DNA of 64,000 nt from Gracilariopsis chorda (GCA_003194525.1 NBIV01000269.1:1-64000), one strand, 5' to 3'; counted from the stretch's first letter, positions 1-11,244 are shown. A program made the numbers and translations. The notes: a model not told the origin generated them from the letters alone.

Positions 1-1239
1 CAGGAAAACTGATTTCGGGAGTCTCCCCTACGGGAGAGGCGCCCTCAGAGTTGAGGTTGAAGGCGCCCGAGGCGTTCACTGCCTCGCTCGCCGGTCAAAA
101 TCCTTACTAGGAAACAGGCCGTCTCAGACGTGAACTCTGAACACTTTAGTGTTCTGCGTCGACCGTGGAAAGGTGTTCGAAACAACCGGTTCCCGGACAG
201 AGTTTTGGTAATGGCCAAGAGAAACTACAAGGTATATGCTGACCTTGGCCTTTCCACCCAGTTTATGGTGCGAGTTCTCACTGTTTTGGACACAGTTGCA
301 GGCCCGAACTTCATCGTTGAGTCGCTCCTGCCACCGTCATTGCAGTCTCAGATCTGCCATGGCGTGATATCGGATGTCGCGGATGCGAATGATAACCCGT
401 TATCAACGGTTGGGACAATGGACCTGGTCGTGCGCCTTGGCTCCTTTCTTGTGAAACTCAACTTTATTGTTTGTCGGAAACTTGCCGCCCCTTTGATCTT
501 GGGATGCGACTTCTGTGACAGATTCGTCGATGCCATCAGGCCCCGTCTAAGACGTGTGGAAATGGAAGACGGCTCCTCCGTTTCGATCCTACGTCGTCCT
601 CTGCGACGTGCCTCGAAGAAGCACGTTCCATTACCTGCTGCGCAGGAACCCCCACCGGCTTCCCGGGACTCTACAAAGCTCCGCGTTGCCGCGTCTGTCC
701 AATTTCCCCCGGAATCTCAGGTTTGGGTACGAGTCACTTCCCGTCAACACGGTTCACGAGTAATTCAACGCCTTTCATCCTTATATGATAGGTATCAACT
801 CGCCGTGGCGAATGGAGCAGCTCAAATTGAGCCTGACAAACCGTTCAACGTGCTGGTCGCCAATCTAGGCTCTACGCCCCAGTCACTGGTGAAAAACCAA
901 TTCATTGGTTCGGTAATGCCCCACCCCACCGCGATGGTTCCCACGAGAATGACCGCCGCCGATGTCCTCGGTCTCGTTCACTCTAAGGAGGGGAGGAAAA
1001 TGCCGTCCAAATGCCGAAATGCTCGGATGCTAAGCCGGTTCCAACGAGTTACGACCGGATTGATCCCGTGAAAGAACTCGAGGAACTTGACCCCGGTCAT
1101 GTGCTGGAATCGCACCGTGAACGTCTCCGTGAGATGCTACTAGATTTCACCACGATGTGGGATGGCTCCCTAGGGGAGATTACTACAACGGAGCACCGGA
1201 TTGACTTGCTACTTGATACCAGTCCGATCGCTCAGCACC

Positions 1240-3520
1240 CCTATAGGGCAGGCCCTAAAGCTCGAGAAGAGGAAGAATTCCAAGTGGAAAAGATGCTCCG
1301 AGCTGGAGTAATAGAACCAGCTCAGTCGCCGTGGGCATCCCCAGTGGTACTGGCTCCGAAACCGGATGGATCCTGGCGCTTTTGCATCGACTACCGTCGA
1401 CTGAACGCCGGAACCATCAAGGATGTGCACCCGATCCCACGAATAGATGAGTACATCGATTCACTCGGAAATGCTACCGTTTTCACGGCTCTAGACGCCA
1501 ATTGGGGATACTGGCAGGTGCCCGTCAGGGAACAGGACCGCGACAAGACTGCTGTTGTCTGTCACTCCGGACTCTACCGTTTCAAACGGATGCCTTTTGG
1601 TTTGACCAATGCTCCCGCTACTTTCCAGCGTGCTATCGACATACTACTGGCTCGCTTCAAATGGCGTACATGCCTCGTCTACCTGGACGATATCATAGTA
1701 TTCTCAGATAATCTGGATTACCACCTCACACATGTGAGAGATATCATGACCACGCTACGTGAAGCTGGAGTTACTCTCAAGTTGAGGAAATGTGAGTTCC
1801 TTACAGATAAAGTGAAGTATCTGGGCCACATAATCCGCCCTGGGCGTGTGATGATCGAGGAAGCTCGAGTTACGTCGCTCCGTCAAGCGAAGGAACCCGC
1901 CACTCAAACGGAACTACGCTCCTTTCTAGGATTAGTCAACGTCTATCGACGGTTTATCCCGAGTTGTGCGGATATCTCAGCACCCTTGAACGCGCTCTTG
2001 CGGAAAGGCCAACCACCGACATTGGAACCCTTTACGTCCGTCGAGACGAAGGCGTTTAACTCCCTCAAGGAGGCTGTAACATCAGCACCGATCTTATCGT
2101 TACCGAAACCCGGACTACCGTTTACCGTAGACACGGATGCTAGTGACTACCAAGTAGGTTGCGCTCTCTTTCAGACAACTCCCGAAGGAGAACGAACCCC
2201 TATTGGGTACTGGTCACGCTCACTGAATGTTCACGAGCGGAATTACTCCGTCTCGGAGAAAGAGTGTTTTGCAGTTGTGTGGGCACTCTCCACTCTCCGC
2301 CCCTATCTTAAGGGTGTGGACTTCACCGTTTACACGGATCACTCGTCATTACGATGGCTCATGACAGTCTCTGAACCGTCAGGCCGCTTAATGCGTTGGA
2401 GGCTCCGCCTTGCGGAATTCGACTTCGAGGTGATCTACAAGAAGGGCACAAAGAACGCTCAGGCGGACGCGCTGTCGCGTTTACCCACGGATAGTGAAAC
2501 TCTACCCGCTGGGGACGAGGACATTCCTTGCTTCGTCGTCGACGGTCGAGAACCGGAGGCCCCGGACCGTGAACCCGATAACTCGGATGAAGAACCGGAA
2601 TCGGATGATGAACTGGACGCACTACTCGTCTCGGACGATGCTCAGAAACCCCCACTGGGTAATTTCGTGCCAATACCCCCGGAGGAGATGGTCAGAGAAC
2701 AACAAGGTGATCCCTTCTGTACTCAGATTCGCGCCCGACTTAATGGCGGTGCGCAACTCCCTTTCGAGGTGAATGATGTTGGATACCTCGTCAGGACGGT
2801 TCAAACAACCCCACAGGTAGTGGTACCGCATACTCTACAATCTAGAGTGTTGCACTTGTCGCACTATGCGAAATTTGGTGGACACGCCGGTGGACGGAAA
2901 CTTTACCTCACGTTGCGACGGAGTTACTATTGGCCAGCCATGGCTGTGGACTGCTACGCGACTGTGCGGTCATGCACGGAGTATGCTAAAAACCGGGTCA
3001 AACTCCGGAAGCACTCAACGAAGTTGAAGTTATTCCCAGCACGGGCCCCTCTCGAGTTTGTCGCAATTGACCTCTTGGGACCGCTGCTCACCACAAAGCG
3101 TGGACATAAGTTATTACTCGTTATCACGGATCGTTCCTCCAAGTTGGTTCGCACCGTACCTTTACGGAAGATATCCGCTTTCGCAGTGGCGCAAGCCTTC
3201 GTCACCCATTGGGTATTTGTCTACGGACCACCGGTTAACATTCTATCCGATAACGGAAAGCAATTCGCATCGCGATTCTTTGAGGACGTGTGTCGGATTC
3301 TCGATATCAAGAATCTGTTCACAACGACCTACCATCCCCAGTGTAATGGGCAAGTCGAGCGGTTTAACCGAACGCTGTTAGCCTCTCTCCTTTCTTACGT
3401 TGCTCATCACCCCAAAACATGGGACCTGTACACTGACGCCTTGACGTTTGCGTATAACACACAGGTACACCGCACAACGGGTTTGACTCCATTTGAATTG
3501 GTACTTTCGCGTCATCCGCC
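1240..3520 (+). CDS. Element A pol region: RT, RNase H and integrase (fossil)
   Basis: The translation carries the family landmarks in the order RT, RNase H, integrase that defines Ty3/gypsy. The RT part shows the finger motif with FCIDYRRLN near 1380, MPFGLTNAPATFQ near 1590 and YLDDIIVFS near 1681. RNase H shows VDTDASDYQVG near 2125 and YTDHSSLRW near 2333. Integrase shows an HHCC finger near 2850-3000, the first Asp in AIDLLGPL near 3065, DNGKQF near 3250 and the Glu in GQVERFN near 3350. The products would copy the element RNA and insert the DNA. The whole belongs to a broken element and is listed as a part of it, not as a host gene. Confidence 0.93.
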
Positions 3521-5339
3521 CGCCGTAGCGTTGGAACCCCAGCCTACGCTGGCAAACTTCCCTTCCGTGAAGGATTATCGTCAACGATGGAAAGCGTGGC
3601 TTACGAAGTTAATCCCGGTCGCCCGGAGCTCCATGGCACGAGCACAGGCCGCGTACAAGCGTGATTTTGACTCTCGTGTACGAGGTACAGCACCGCCAAT
3701 TAAAGAGGGTGACTAGTTCTTCGTCCGTAAGGAGCACTGGAACCCTGATAATGAGAAACGGCATAAGCTCTCACCCGTCGCGGACGGTCCCTACAAGGTC
3801 ATATCAGTGGATAACGACACCTTAGTGGTGGAAATGAACGAAGCTCATGAGCGGATTTCCCGCGATCGCGTTGTTATGGCACCGCCACCCTCTGTAGAGG
3901 TTGCTTACCAAGATGAGAACCAACACACCCCAGTGGAACAACCCACATCTGTGGTTAACAGGCCTTCTGTGTTGCCACACCCTTCAAGGGGGCTCTCAGA
4001 TATACCGTCCTTATCGGACGCAGGCCCGAATGGCCTTTCTTCTCTAACGCCACTGCGCGGCGTCTATCCACGCAGTTTGGGCGCTTCTACAACTCCCCAT
4101 GCCGCTCCATCTAAGGAGGGGGAGGAGGACCCTAACACTGAAACCGCTTCGTCGCATCATGACAACCGTGGTGCACGAACCTCCGGAAACATCGAAAAGG
4201 ACAATAGTGGACCGAGAATTCCGTCTACTGACGTGCCATCTTCGCATTTGCACGCTACAGCTACCGCTGAACCCTCTCGAGGAAGTTCTACCGCATCTGC
4301 GCCAGATCGCACTCCCCACCGGGATTCTAGTCGTCAAAATGCACCACGCAGTGGGAAGTCTCTCGCCAAAGTGAAATCGTCGCAGGAAACTAATCGCGTT
4401 CTCGATACTGAACCGGCTGTGCCGTCGAGCGTTGATCCGCATTTCGTGGATCACGGTTCGTCAACAACAGCTACGCTGGATAATGCAGAGCAGGCCCTCG
4501 CGGGATCCTCTGAGCCGACTACACCGGACGTGATAACTCCTACTGCACGGCAGAACACACCGGCCAGGCCGGGCAAGCACACCGTACAGGACGGAAGGAA
4601 AACGACCAGCAAGCTGGATTCTGGTTTAGGACCATCGCGTAGTCGCTAACTCACTCCAAGTGTCTCGGTTGATCCCGACAGTGTCGCCGAAGTCGCACCG
4701 GTGACTCCGGAAGGAAAGCACGTCAAAGCCGGAAATACTTCGTCGGCGAAGCGAGACAACACACCGGCAGCACCGTTGCAACCGCCCTCACGTGAGGAGG
4801 CGGAACGCAACATGGCGCGGACAACCCTCGACCATCCGTTGCAAACGGCACGTGACCCCGACACCGTACGGACGGCAAAGGCACCAATTCCCGCCCGAGG
4901 CGAGTCGACGCGTACTGTACGACGCACCGTGGTGCAACCGACTTAGTCGTCTGAAGCATCCCCGTCAAGACGGATATCTACACACAAACCTGTGGTTCGC
5001 GACCCAGATGCTCATCTTTCAGATGCGTTAGAAGCCCCTCAAAGGGTATCGTCAATAGAAGCCCCTCAAGGAGTGAAGAAACCGCGAAGTGGGATACTTT
5101 AACCCACAGCAAGGGTCCCGATACGCACCATCAAGTGGTCGACGCAAACGGCCGTGCCGAGGACCTCCAGACCCGCGAAACGGATGAACCTACCCGGAAA
5201 CCGGTTAATGACCCCTCAAAGGGCATGGACAGGCAGTACCAAGCCATGCCCCTTCCGGGGAAGACTGTCCAACACCCGCCAGTGGTGGTAGAGCCTGCCG
5301 TGCAGGACGCGATAATGCGAACACGGCGAGGCCGGGAAG

Positions 5340-5500
5340 TCTACAAACAGGAGTTTGTCGTTGACCACATTGTGGAACATTCTTACCATCCAGATGGTTA
5401 CATCCAGTACCGCGTACGCTGGTACGGTTTCGGGCCCGAATATGATTCGGATGAGCCGATAGAGCACCTCCCACGTTCGAAAGTGGTGTCATATCATCGC
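5340..5500 (+). other. Element A chromodomain
   Basis: The translated segment has the chromodomain signature: a basic start followed by VDHIV, then YRVRWYGF, then a DEPIEHL helix start. In chromoviruses this domain sits at the end of integrase and is thought to steer insertion through histone marks. In A it is separated from the integrase C-terminal part (about 3770-3890) by roughly 1.4 kb of low-complexity coding-like sequence, unusually far for the family. Homologous domains lie in B (about 22680-22850) and C (about 33280-33450). Confidence 0.85.
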
Positions 5501-5764
5501 AGAACGCGAACGGGAATCCCGGCATCGGTGATAAACGCCCAAGTGGGATAAGCAAGCCACTGCGGTGGAAGGAAGGAAATGAAGGATCGAGTTGTGGTAT
5601 GGAAAGGAAGAAAGTAAAAGAAAGAAGAAGGAACACAAGTCAACTCGGATTTTATTCGATACGATCGATGGAACACCGACTAGTCGAAGAACTACCCTAC
5701 GTCACAAGGTTGCACCCCCATGGTGAGGGAACACGCCCCCTTACGGGTTGGAACTGCCCCCACC

Positions 5765-7597
5765 TTAGTGGTTATTTCCCTGGAGTCGGGCTATCAGAGC
5801 ATCCCGCATCGCGGTGACATCGCCACTGGCCTCGTTACCTCCCAGCCCCACTTGGCGGAGGAACTGAGAGATCACAGCAGCCTGACCCGCAGGGGCCACG
5901 TTCGCCTCACCTGGCGTAGAGGACCCACCAGTGCGAAGACCGACCGACGGATTGGACGGCTGACTCGCAGGGGCGACTCCAGGAGCATCCATACCATATG
6001 GTTCCCCCACTGCCTCGGCGTGACCGGCACCTTCGTCGGGCTCGTTGTCGAACATCGGATCCTCACCGTCGTAGACGTTGTAGTGCTCATCGGCGTCAAC
6101 AAAACCGGTCGGATGCCCCTCGGGGATATATCTCGGTGCAAACCGGAGCTCGTTCGCTTCCTCCGCGGAGATCTCATGCCCCTCCCAAGGGTTGAAGTAG
6201 ATGAAGTCACCCGCGAGCGGAGTTCGACGCCCTGGCGACAGGTCCTGTATCCGGCTACCGGCAGTACGCCCACTCTGCTCCAGAGGAACCGAAGCCCAGT
6301 CAACCTGGTCGATGAAATCGAGGAGCCCCGCTACTTCGTCAGCGTTTGCCTCACCACCTAGTGGGATTCGTAAGTCCAGCGCTCGGATGGCGGCACGGAC
6401 CCGCAACGGGATGACCCACAGTCTGTACTGGTCATAAACCTCCCAGAGGATGAAAGCCGCTGTGCGGACCGCCCATTCGGTGACCACCACGGACCAGAGC
6501 CCGGACTGAGGATCCTCGATGAGGTATGGGCCGTAATACGTGATCACGGGAGGCAACTCGATGAAGCAACCTCGGCACGCTTCGAGATGCGACCACCACG
6601 GTGGAATCGGAACGTACCGACCCCGTCGGTTGACCACGCGGATGCGTTCGAGTTCTACGTTCTGATACGGAATCAAATACCCGAATCGGGACCGTGCTCG
6701 CCGCTCAAAGCGTATCATCGCCAAGAAGTTGGCCCTCGCTAAGCGACGCATATAGCGGAATTCAGCCCGAATGATCGGTCGTGTCCAGCACACCGCGTCT
6801 TGGCGCGCCGCGGGAATGCTTCTCCACAAGAGTGGTTCCACACCCGCGAGGCGGTCGAGGTACCCCATTTCACCTTGGGTGCGATACAAGCCGATGTCGG
6901 AGCCCATACCATCGGGGATGGGATACTCAAAGGGAGCCCGGCGAAGCCGTTGATGAGCGAGTAAGACCAACGCCGCGTGCGCGGAAGCTGCTGATTCCCG
7001 ACCCCGTCGGATTACCGTGTGGACGGGTATCGCTACGCGATTCCGCCAATCCCACAAATTGGTCACGATTGCCGGAACGTCACCCGGGAGCATTCCGTTT
7101 CCATCGGTATACATCGCCAGAAGCGCATCATTGAACACCGCAGTCGGGTGGAACCACGGCGCCAGGCGGAGAGTCATCGCATGTTGCGAAGGCTGCAGCC
7201 CGACCAGCATGTCGTACGACGGCCACGCTGCCATTAGATACCCTCCCGTGGGAGCCACACTTGCAATTGCGCCTGTTTGTTGCGAAGGAGTCGAGAGATC
7301 GCTCTGCGGTAGAGGCACGGAATGAAATCCAGAGAAGTACTGTAACGGTGTGTCGCTGCTGGTGTTGCCGTTGTTGCTGCCAGCGTTGCCGTTGTTGTTT
7401 TTGTTGTTCATCGTAGATGAAGGAAGCCGAGTAATAGGAGAAGAAGGCCGCGAAAGCGTACGTGTTGTTGGCAGAACCTCGGAAGAGTTGGTCGCAGATT
7501 CGCTGTTCGCAGCTAGGTGCTCGTTACCCAGAGTGGGATGGAGAACCGGCGAACCCGACTTAAATTTAAGGACCTTGCCCAGTGCTTCCGTCGCCAT
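5765..7597 (-). CDS. Antisense accessory reading frame of element A, 610 codons
   Basis: An uninterrupted reading frame of 610 codons lies on the strand opposite to the retrotransposon genes, between the chromodomain and the 3' LTR. Its ATG (7597) is only 36 bp from the LTR start, so transcription would have to come from inside the 3' LTR in antisense. The N-terminal 100 residues are low complexity, rich in Asn, Gly, Ser and Thr. The middle 400 residues look globular, rich in Arg, Trp, Tyr and Pro, with motifs such as RLAPWFHP, SRFGYLIPYQNVE and VYDQYRLW. The C-terminal 120 residues are acidic and proline-rich. Element B carries a clear homologue in the same place and orientation; element C has none. 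I do not recognise the family and see no nuclease, protease, envelope-type signal peptide or membrane segment. It may be a structural or silencing-related accessory protein, but no function can be assigned. Confidence 0.75.
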   Translation of the reverse strand: MATEALGKVLKFKSGSPVLHPTLGNEHLAANSESATNSSEVLPTTRTLSRPSSPITRLPSSTMNNKNNNGNAGSNNGNTSSDTPLQYFSGFHSVPLPQSDLSTPSQQTGAIASVAPTGGYLMAAWPSYDMLVGLQPSQHAMTLRLAPWFHPTAVFNDALLAMYTDGNGMLPGDVPAIVTNLWDWRNRVAIPVHTVIRRGRESAASAHAALVLLAHQRLRRAPFEYPIPDGMGSDIGLYRTQGEMGYLDRLAGVEPLLWRSIPAARQDAVCWTRPIIRAEFRYMRRLARANFLAMIRFERRARSRFGYLIPYQNVELERIRVVNRRGRYVPIPPWWSHLEACRGCFIELPPVITYYGPYLIEDPQSGLWSVVVTEWAVRTAAFILWEVYDQYRLWVIPLRVRAAIRALDLRIPLGGEANADEVAGLLDFIDQVDWASVPLEQSGRTAGSRIQDLSPGRRTPLAGDFIYFNPWEGHEISAEEANELRFAPRYIPEGHPTGFVDADEHYNVYDGEDPMFDNEPDEGAGHAEAVGEPYGMDAPGVAPASQPSNPSVGLRTGGSSTPGEANVAPAGQAAVISQFLRQVGLGGNEASGDVTAMRDALIARLQGNNH

Positions 7598-7620
7598 CGT
7601 GGATGTCGTATTCGCACCTC

Positions 7621-7632
7621 AGGAGGGGGATA
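7621..7632 (+). promoter_or_regulatory. Polypurine tract of element A
   Basis: AGGAGGGGGATA lies immediately before the LTR start. The equivalent positions of B (24951-24964) and C (32965-32976 on the other strand) also hold a G-rich purine run ending GATA, as expected for the primer of plus-strand DNA synthesis. Confidence 0.75.
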
Positions 7633-8535
7633 TGAAGTGCAATCCTCAAGGAGGAAGACTCAGCGATGCCCTGTGGACTTGATGTTTTTGCCGCTTTCGC
7701 GTGTTTATGATTACTACCGCTATTAGCGGGTGTCTCAGCCCTCAGCGGATCCGCACTGTGCGCCAGGTGCACACCTGTGCATGCGCCGTGTGCCGCCCAA
7801 GGCGTGAGTGGACCACGTGTGACACGGATAGTCAAGAGGAGGTTGGCACCACGGTGTGGACATTTAGTTAACTTATATTTATTATTTATTATTTATCTAC
7901 GCTACAGTAGGGAGATTACTACACTATATAGTGGCTCGGCGACCTCGCCCAGACACTGAGTAAACCTCCCCAACCAGGGTTCTTGGCTCTAAGTCTTTTC
8001 CGCTTTCGCGAGTCTTCTACACTCCTCGGAGGTAAAGCCGCGTTACTAACGGTAGACCTATCCACCCTGCGTCACCAGGAGTATCATCGCCTTGGGCACT
8101 TGGCACTTAATTCACCACCGCCGTGTTCTCGCCCCTGTATAGGGTTTCTTTTGTACCTTTTTCCGTGGTCCCGTTGGCCCACACCCCCGTCGCCCCCAAT
8201 CGGGCATCCCCCGTATTTCCCTTACCCCACTCTCGTGGTTTCTACCCCTTTGTGTGGTTGCTCGTCACCGCTGACGCGTGTCTCTCGTGCTGGTATCCCG
8301 TGACGTCTTCCCCCACTTACGTGTACTCGTACTCCTTGGAAGGGCTGTTTTCCCATTCGTGGTGATCCTAATCCTACCATTTCAACTCTCCCCGCTTGGC
8401 GTGAGGGTGAGCCTCGGCTTTACAACCCGACTTCGTCGTGCTCATCCGGAGAGGCTCCGTTCGCTGTGTTACCCTTCAGAGGGGAAGATTCCGAACGTCT
8501 TCGTGTGTTGTCCCGCTTGCGGGTATTGCACTACA
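7633..8535 (+). repeat. 3' LTR of element A (about 903 bp)
   Basis: The LTR begins TGAAGTGCAA and ends TTGCACTACA, matching the ends of the B LTR and the complementary ends of the C LTRs. It contains many short perfect inverted repeats, for example CCGCTATTAGCGG at 7717-7729 and CCCGCTTGCGGG near its end. The sequence after 8535 switches to copia gag, which fixes the right boundary. Confidence 0.88.
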
Positions 8536-10834
8536 CCTCTTGTTGCTTGCACCCACCTTCCATCTCCAAGGGCAATGGTCCTATGCTGTACAGAAGAAAG
8601 GCAACTGTTAAGGATATATCACCAACGATATGACAGGTAGCTCCAGAGTCTATAATAAAGACATATTCCTTCTGTTTTGCAATTAAATCTCGATTTCTCG
8701 TGGCATGAGTATCACTTTTGTCATCCTTTAGGTCCTTGGAAGGGCACTTCCGCTTGTAATGACCCTCTTGACCGCATCTGAAGCATTTGCCTTTCACTTT
8801 CGCTTTCAGTGCTCGTTTGCTAGCACCTATGGTACTTCCTGCACCGTTAGGTATTTCAATGCCTCCGGTAGTTTTGGTCTCATACTCTTGCAGCAACTTT
8901 GCAGTGACTTTGTCCCAAGAAATCTCTTCATCGGACATGGTCTGCAGTGTAGATATGACAGGGCCATAAACACTATCTCCAGTGCTTCCGAAGCGCGAGA
9001 AGAAAACTGCAATCTGCATCGTCTGTTTGATAGGGCTTCCCATCGCCTCCAATCTTGAAAACACTGACTGCAGTTCATCCACGTAACCTGCCATTACCAT
9101 TCCCTCGGTAAACCGTGTTTGGTGCAGTTTTGTTTGCAGCTGCACACGAGTTGCTGTGTTTTCTGTGGCATACCGTTCTTTCTACTTAGGGTACATGAAA
9201 AAGGGCTTCCTTCGATCTTAAATAATCGCACGGAGTGATCTCTCCACTATAAGTATTTATACGCGTATGAGGGGGTGTTCTTGATTGAATGGAGGCGTTG
9301 CGCCACAAAATCCTCTTGCACGCCCCCGTTTGCCCATGCAAATCGCCCATTTGGCGCAACGCCTCCCTACCATTTAAAAACTTTAGCAGCAGCAGCAGCA
9401 GCAAAGCTTCCTGCTTACTGGCTGGCACTCCCATAATGACTGCAGTGCCACCCAGTTACACAAAGCAACGTGCCACGCTTTCTCATCATTGGCTGGCACT
9501 GCAGTCAATTTAGGCACCTACGCGCCGCGGCGCCCCGTGGTTCTACGAGCGCTATTGCGAGCGCAAGCGAGCAAAGTGCTCGGAGAGCCTCCGAACGCTA
9601 CTAAAGACAAAAAGCTACAAATCCAACGCGGCGCGCAGCGCCGCCCACGGCCGAAGGCCGTTTCCACTTGTCTCAACACCCCACTCTTAATGATTTACAC
9701 AAGTATGAGGGGGTGTTGTTGATTGATGGGAGGCGGTGCGCCAATAAACCGCTCTGTATGCCCCTCTACGAGCATGCAAAACTGCCATTTGGCGCAACGC
9801 CTCCCTACCATTTAAAAAATTCAGCAGCAGCAGCAGCAGCAAAGCTTCCTGATTACTGGCTGGCACTCCCATAATGACTGCAGTGCCACCCAGTTACACA
9901 AAGCAACGTGTCACGCTTTCTCATCATTGGCTGGCACTGCAGTCAATTTTGGCACCTAAACAAAAACTCTAACGGCTCCACATACTCTCGGCGCCGCGGC
10001 GCTCCGTGGTTCTACGAGCGCTATTGCGAGCGCAAGCGAGCAAAGTGCTCCAAGAGCCTCTGAACGCTACGAAATACACAAAGCTACAAAACCAACGCGA
10101 CGCGCAGCGCAGCCCACGGCCGAAGGCCGTTTCCACTTGTCTCAACACCCCACGCTTAATGATTTACACATGTATAAAGGGGGTGTTGTTGATTGAAGGG
10201 AGGCGGTGCGCCAATAAACCGCCCTGTATGCCCCTCTACGCGCATGCAAAACTGCCATTTGGCGCAACGCCTCTCTACCACTTAAAAAATTCAGCAGCAG
10301 CAGCAGCAGCAAAGCTTCCTGCTTACTGGCTGGCAATCCCATAATGACTGCAGTGCCACCCAGTTACAAAAAGCAACGTGTCGCGCTTTCTCATCATTGG
10401 CTGGCACTGCAGTCAATTTAGGCACCTAAACACAAACCCCTACGGCTCCACATACTCTCAGCGCCGCGGCGCTCCGTGGTTCTACGAGCGCTATTGCGAG
10501 TGCAAGGGAGCAAAGTGCTCGGAGAGCCTCTGAACGCTACAAAATACACAAAGCAACAAAACCAACGCGGCGCGCAGCGCCGCCCACGGCCGAAGGCCGT
10601 TTCCACTTGTTTATCCCCTAATGATTGAACCAAGTACATACATGCTTTCGAAACTTTGAGTTTCATTTCTTCTGAAAGCTAGTCCGTGCTGCGATCAACA
10701 CATGGGTCTTCTGCGACAATCTTTAGGAGCTCTTTAGATTATAAGAGCGCTTCAATTATCGTTCTCCAGAGGGTGAAGTCTTCATCACGACGCCCATAGA
10801 ACCGAGGCAGTTTCTTAACTGCGTCTTGTTCCAT
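8536..10834 (-). mobile_element. Ty1/copia remnant E1 (gag and start of protease), interrupted by a repeat array
   Basis: On the minus strand, 10834-10615 encodes a copia Gag N-terminus (MEQDAVKKLPRF, then a FTLWR motif) and 9256-8536 encodes more Gag with a CCHC zinc knuckle (CFRCGQEGHYKRKC near 8740-8790) and the protease start (IDSGATCH). Between them lies the three-unit repeat array 9261-10609. At 8536 the element meets the 3' LTR of A, so the rest of its pol, if present, lies left of the window. It is a broken fossil with a few breaks besides the insertions. No LTR could be delimited upstream of 10834. Confidence 0.85.
9261..10609. repeat. Tandem array of three 440-470 bp units inserted in copia gag
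   Basis: Three near-identical units follow each other, aligned at 9271, 9709 and 10179 (periods 438 and 470 bp; unit 1 lacks about 32 bp present in units 2 and 3). Each begins close to GGGGTGTT, and units 1 and 2 end in CAACACCCC (9674-9682, 10143-10151), giving short terminal inverted repeats. Each unit holds a (CAG)n run, a 14-bp internal inverted pair (TGACTGCAGTGCCA at 9437-9450 with its complement at 9494-9507 in unit 1), and near the right end two compact GC-rich hairpins (GGCGCGCAGCGCC and ACGGCCGAAGGCCGT). The array is flanked by TTTAT on both sides (9256-9260 and 10610-10614), a possible target duplication. No protein is encoded. It looks like a non-autonomous DNA element multiplied in place. 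Confidence 0.85.
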
Positions 10835-11244
10835 AGTAGAAGAAGTTGTGTTGGCGAGTTTGAACCCAGAACCTGTCAGAGAAGTCTTTATATTGGACTA
10901 GAACCAAATTTGTGAAAGATCTGCCCCCGGGAGGGCGATGCTACCACTGTTGAGATAGTTGATGGAATGGTTAACTCTTCACCTTCCAGGTGGAGTCTTC
11001 CTCACAACTTTGTATAAATGTAGCGCCTATGTAAAAATCCTATAAAACCAAAAGCCGTTTGAAACTATTGCAGCCTCGATGCAGAGAGCCACACAATTCA
11101 CATCTCTACTCTACAGCCGGCGTAATGACATTACTGAATCTCACGCAATATGTCTTACGTCACCTGAAAATAATGTAGCCGTGCTTCATGGCACAAAGCG
11201 TATCATATTACATCACTTAGCTGTGTCTTTGTGCTAAGCTGTTT
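10835..11244. other. Unassigned stretch upstream of copia E1 gag
   Basis: This should hold the 5' untranslated region and LTR of copia E1 on the minus strand. No terminal repeat could be identified because the partner LTR is not in the window. No reading frame of note is seen. Confidence 0.4.

Larger units (their letters stand above)
1..8535 (+). mobile_element. Ty3/gypsy chromovirus A, 3' portion
   Basis: An LTR retrotransposon of the chromovirus branch enters from the left edge, so its 5' LTR and most of gag lie outside the window. Visible parts in order are protease (about 220-520), reverse transcriptase (about 1240-1880, YLDD box near 1681), RNase H (about 2100-2480), integrase with HHCC zinc finger and DDE core (about 2850-3520), a long proline/serine-rich linker, a chromodomain (about 5340-5500), an antisense reading frame (5765-7597), a polypurine tract and the 3' LTR (7633-8535). 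It is a fossil, with about four breaks in the visible part. It lies in copia remnant E1, whose sequence resumes at 8536. It is closely related to elements B and C in this window. Age cannot be estimated because only one LTR is visible. Confidence 0.93.

Noticed and set aside
7983-8365. Small plus-strand frames in the A 3' LTR
   Set aside because: They overlap the LTR and show no conserved counterpart in the B or C LTRs.
9261-10609. CRISPR-like array
   Set aside because: Units are over 430 bp with no short repeat-spacer pattern and the context is eukaryotic transposons.
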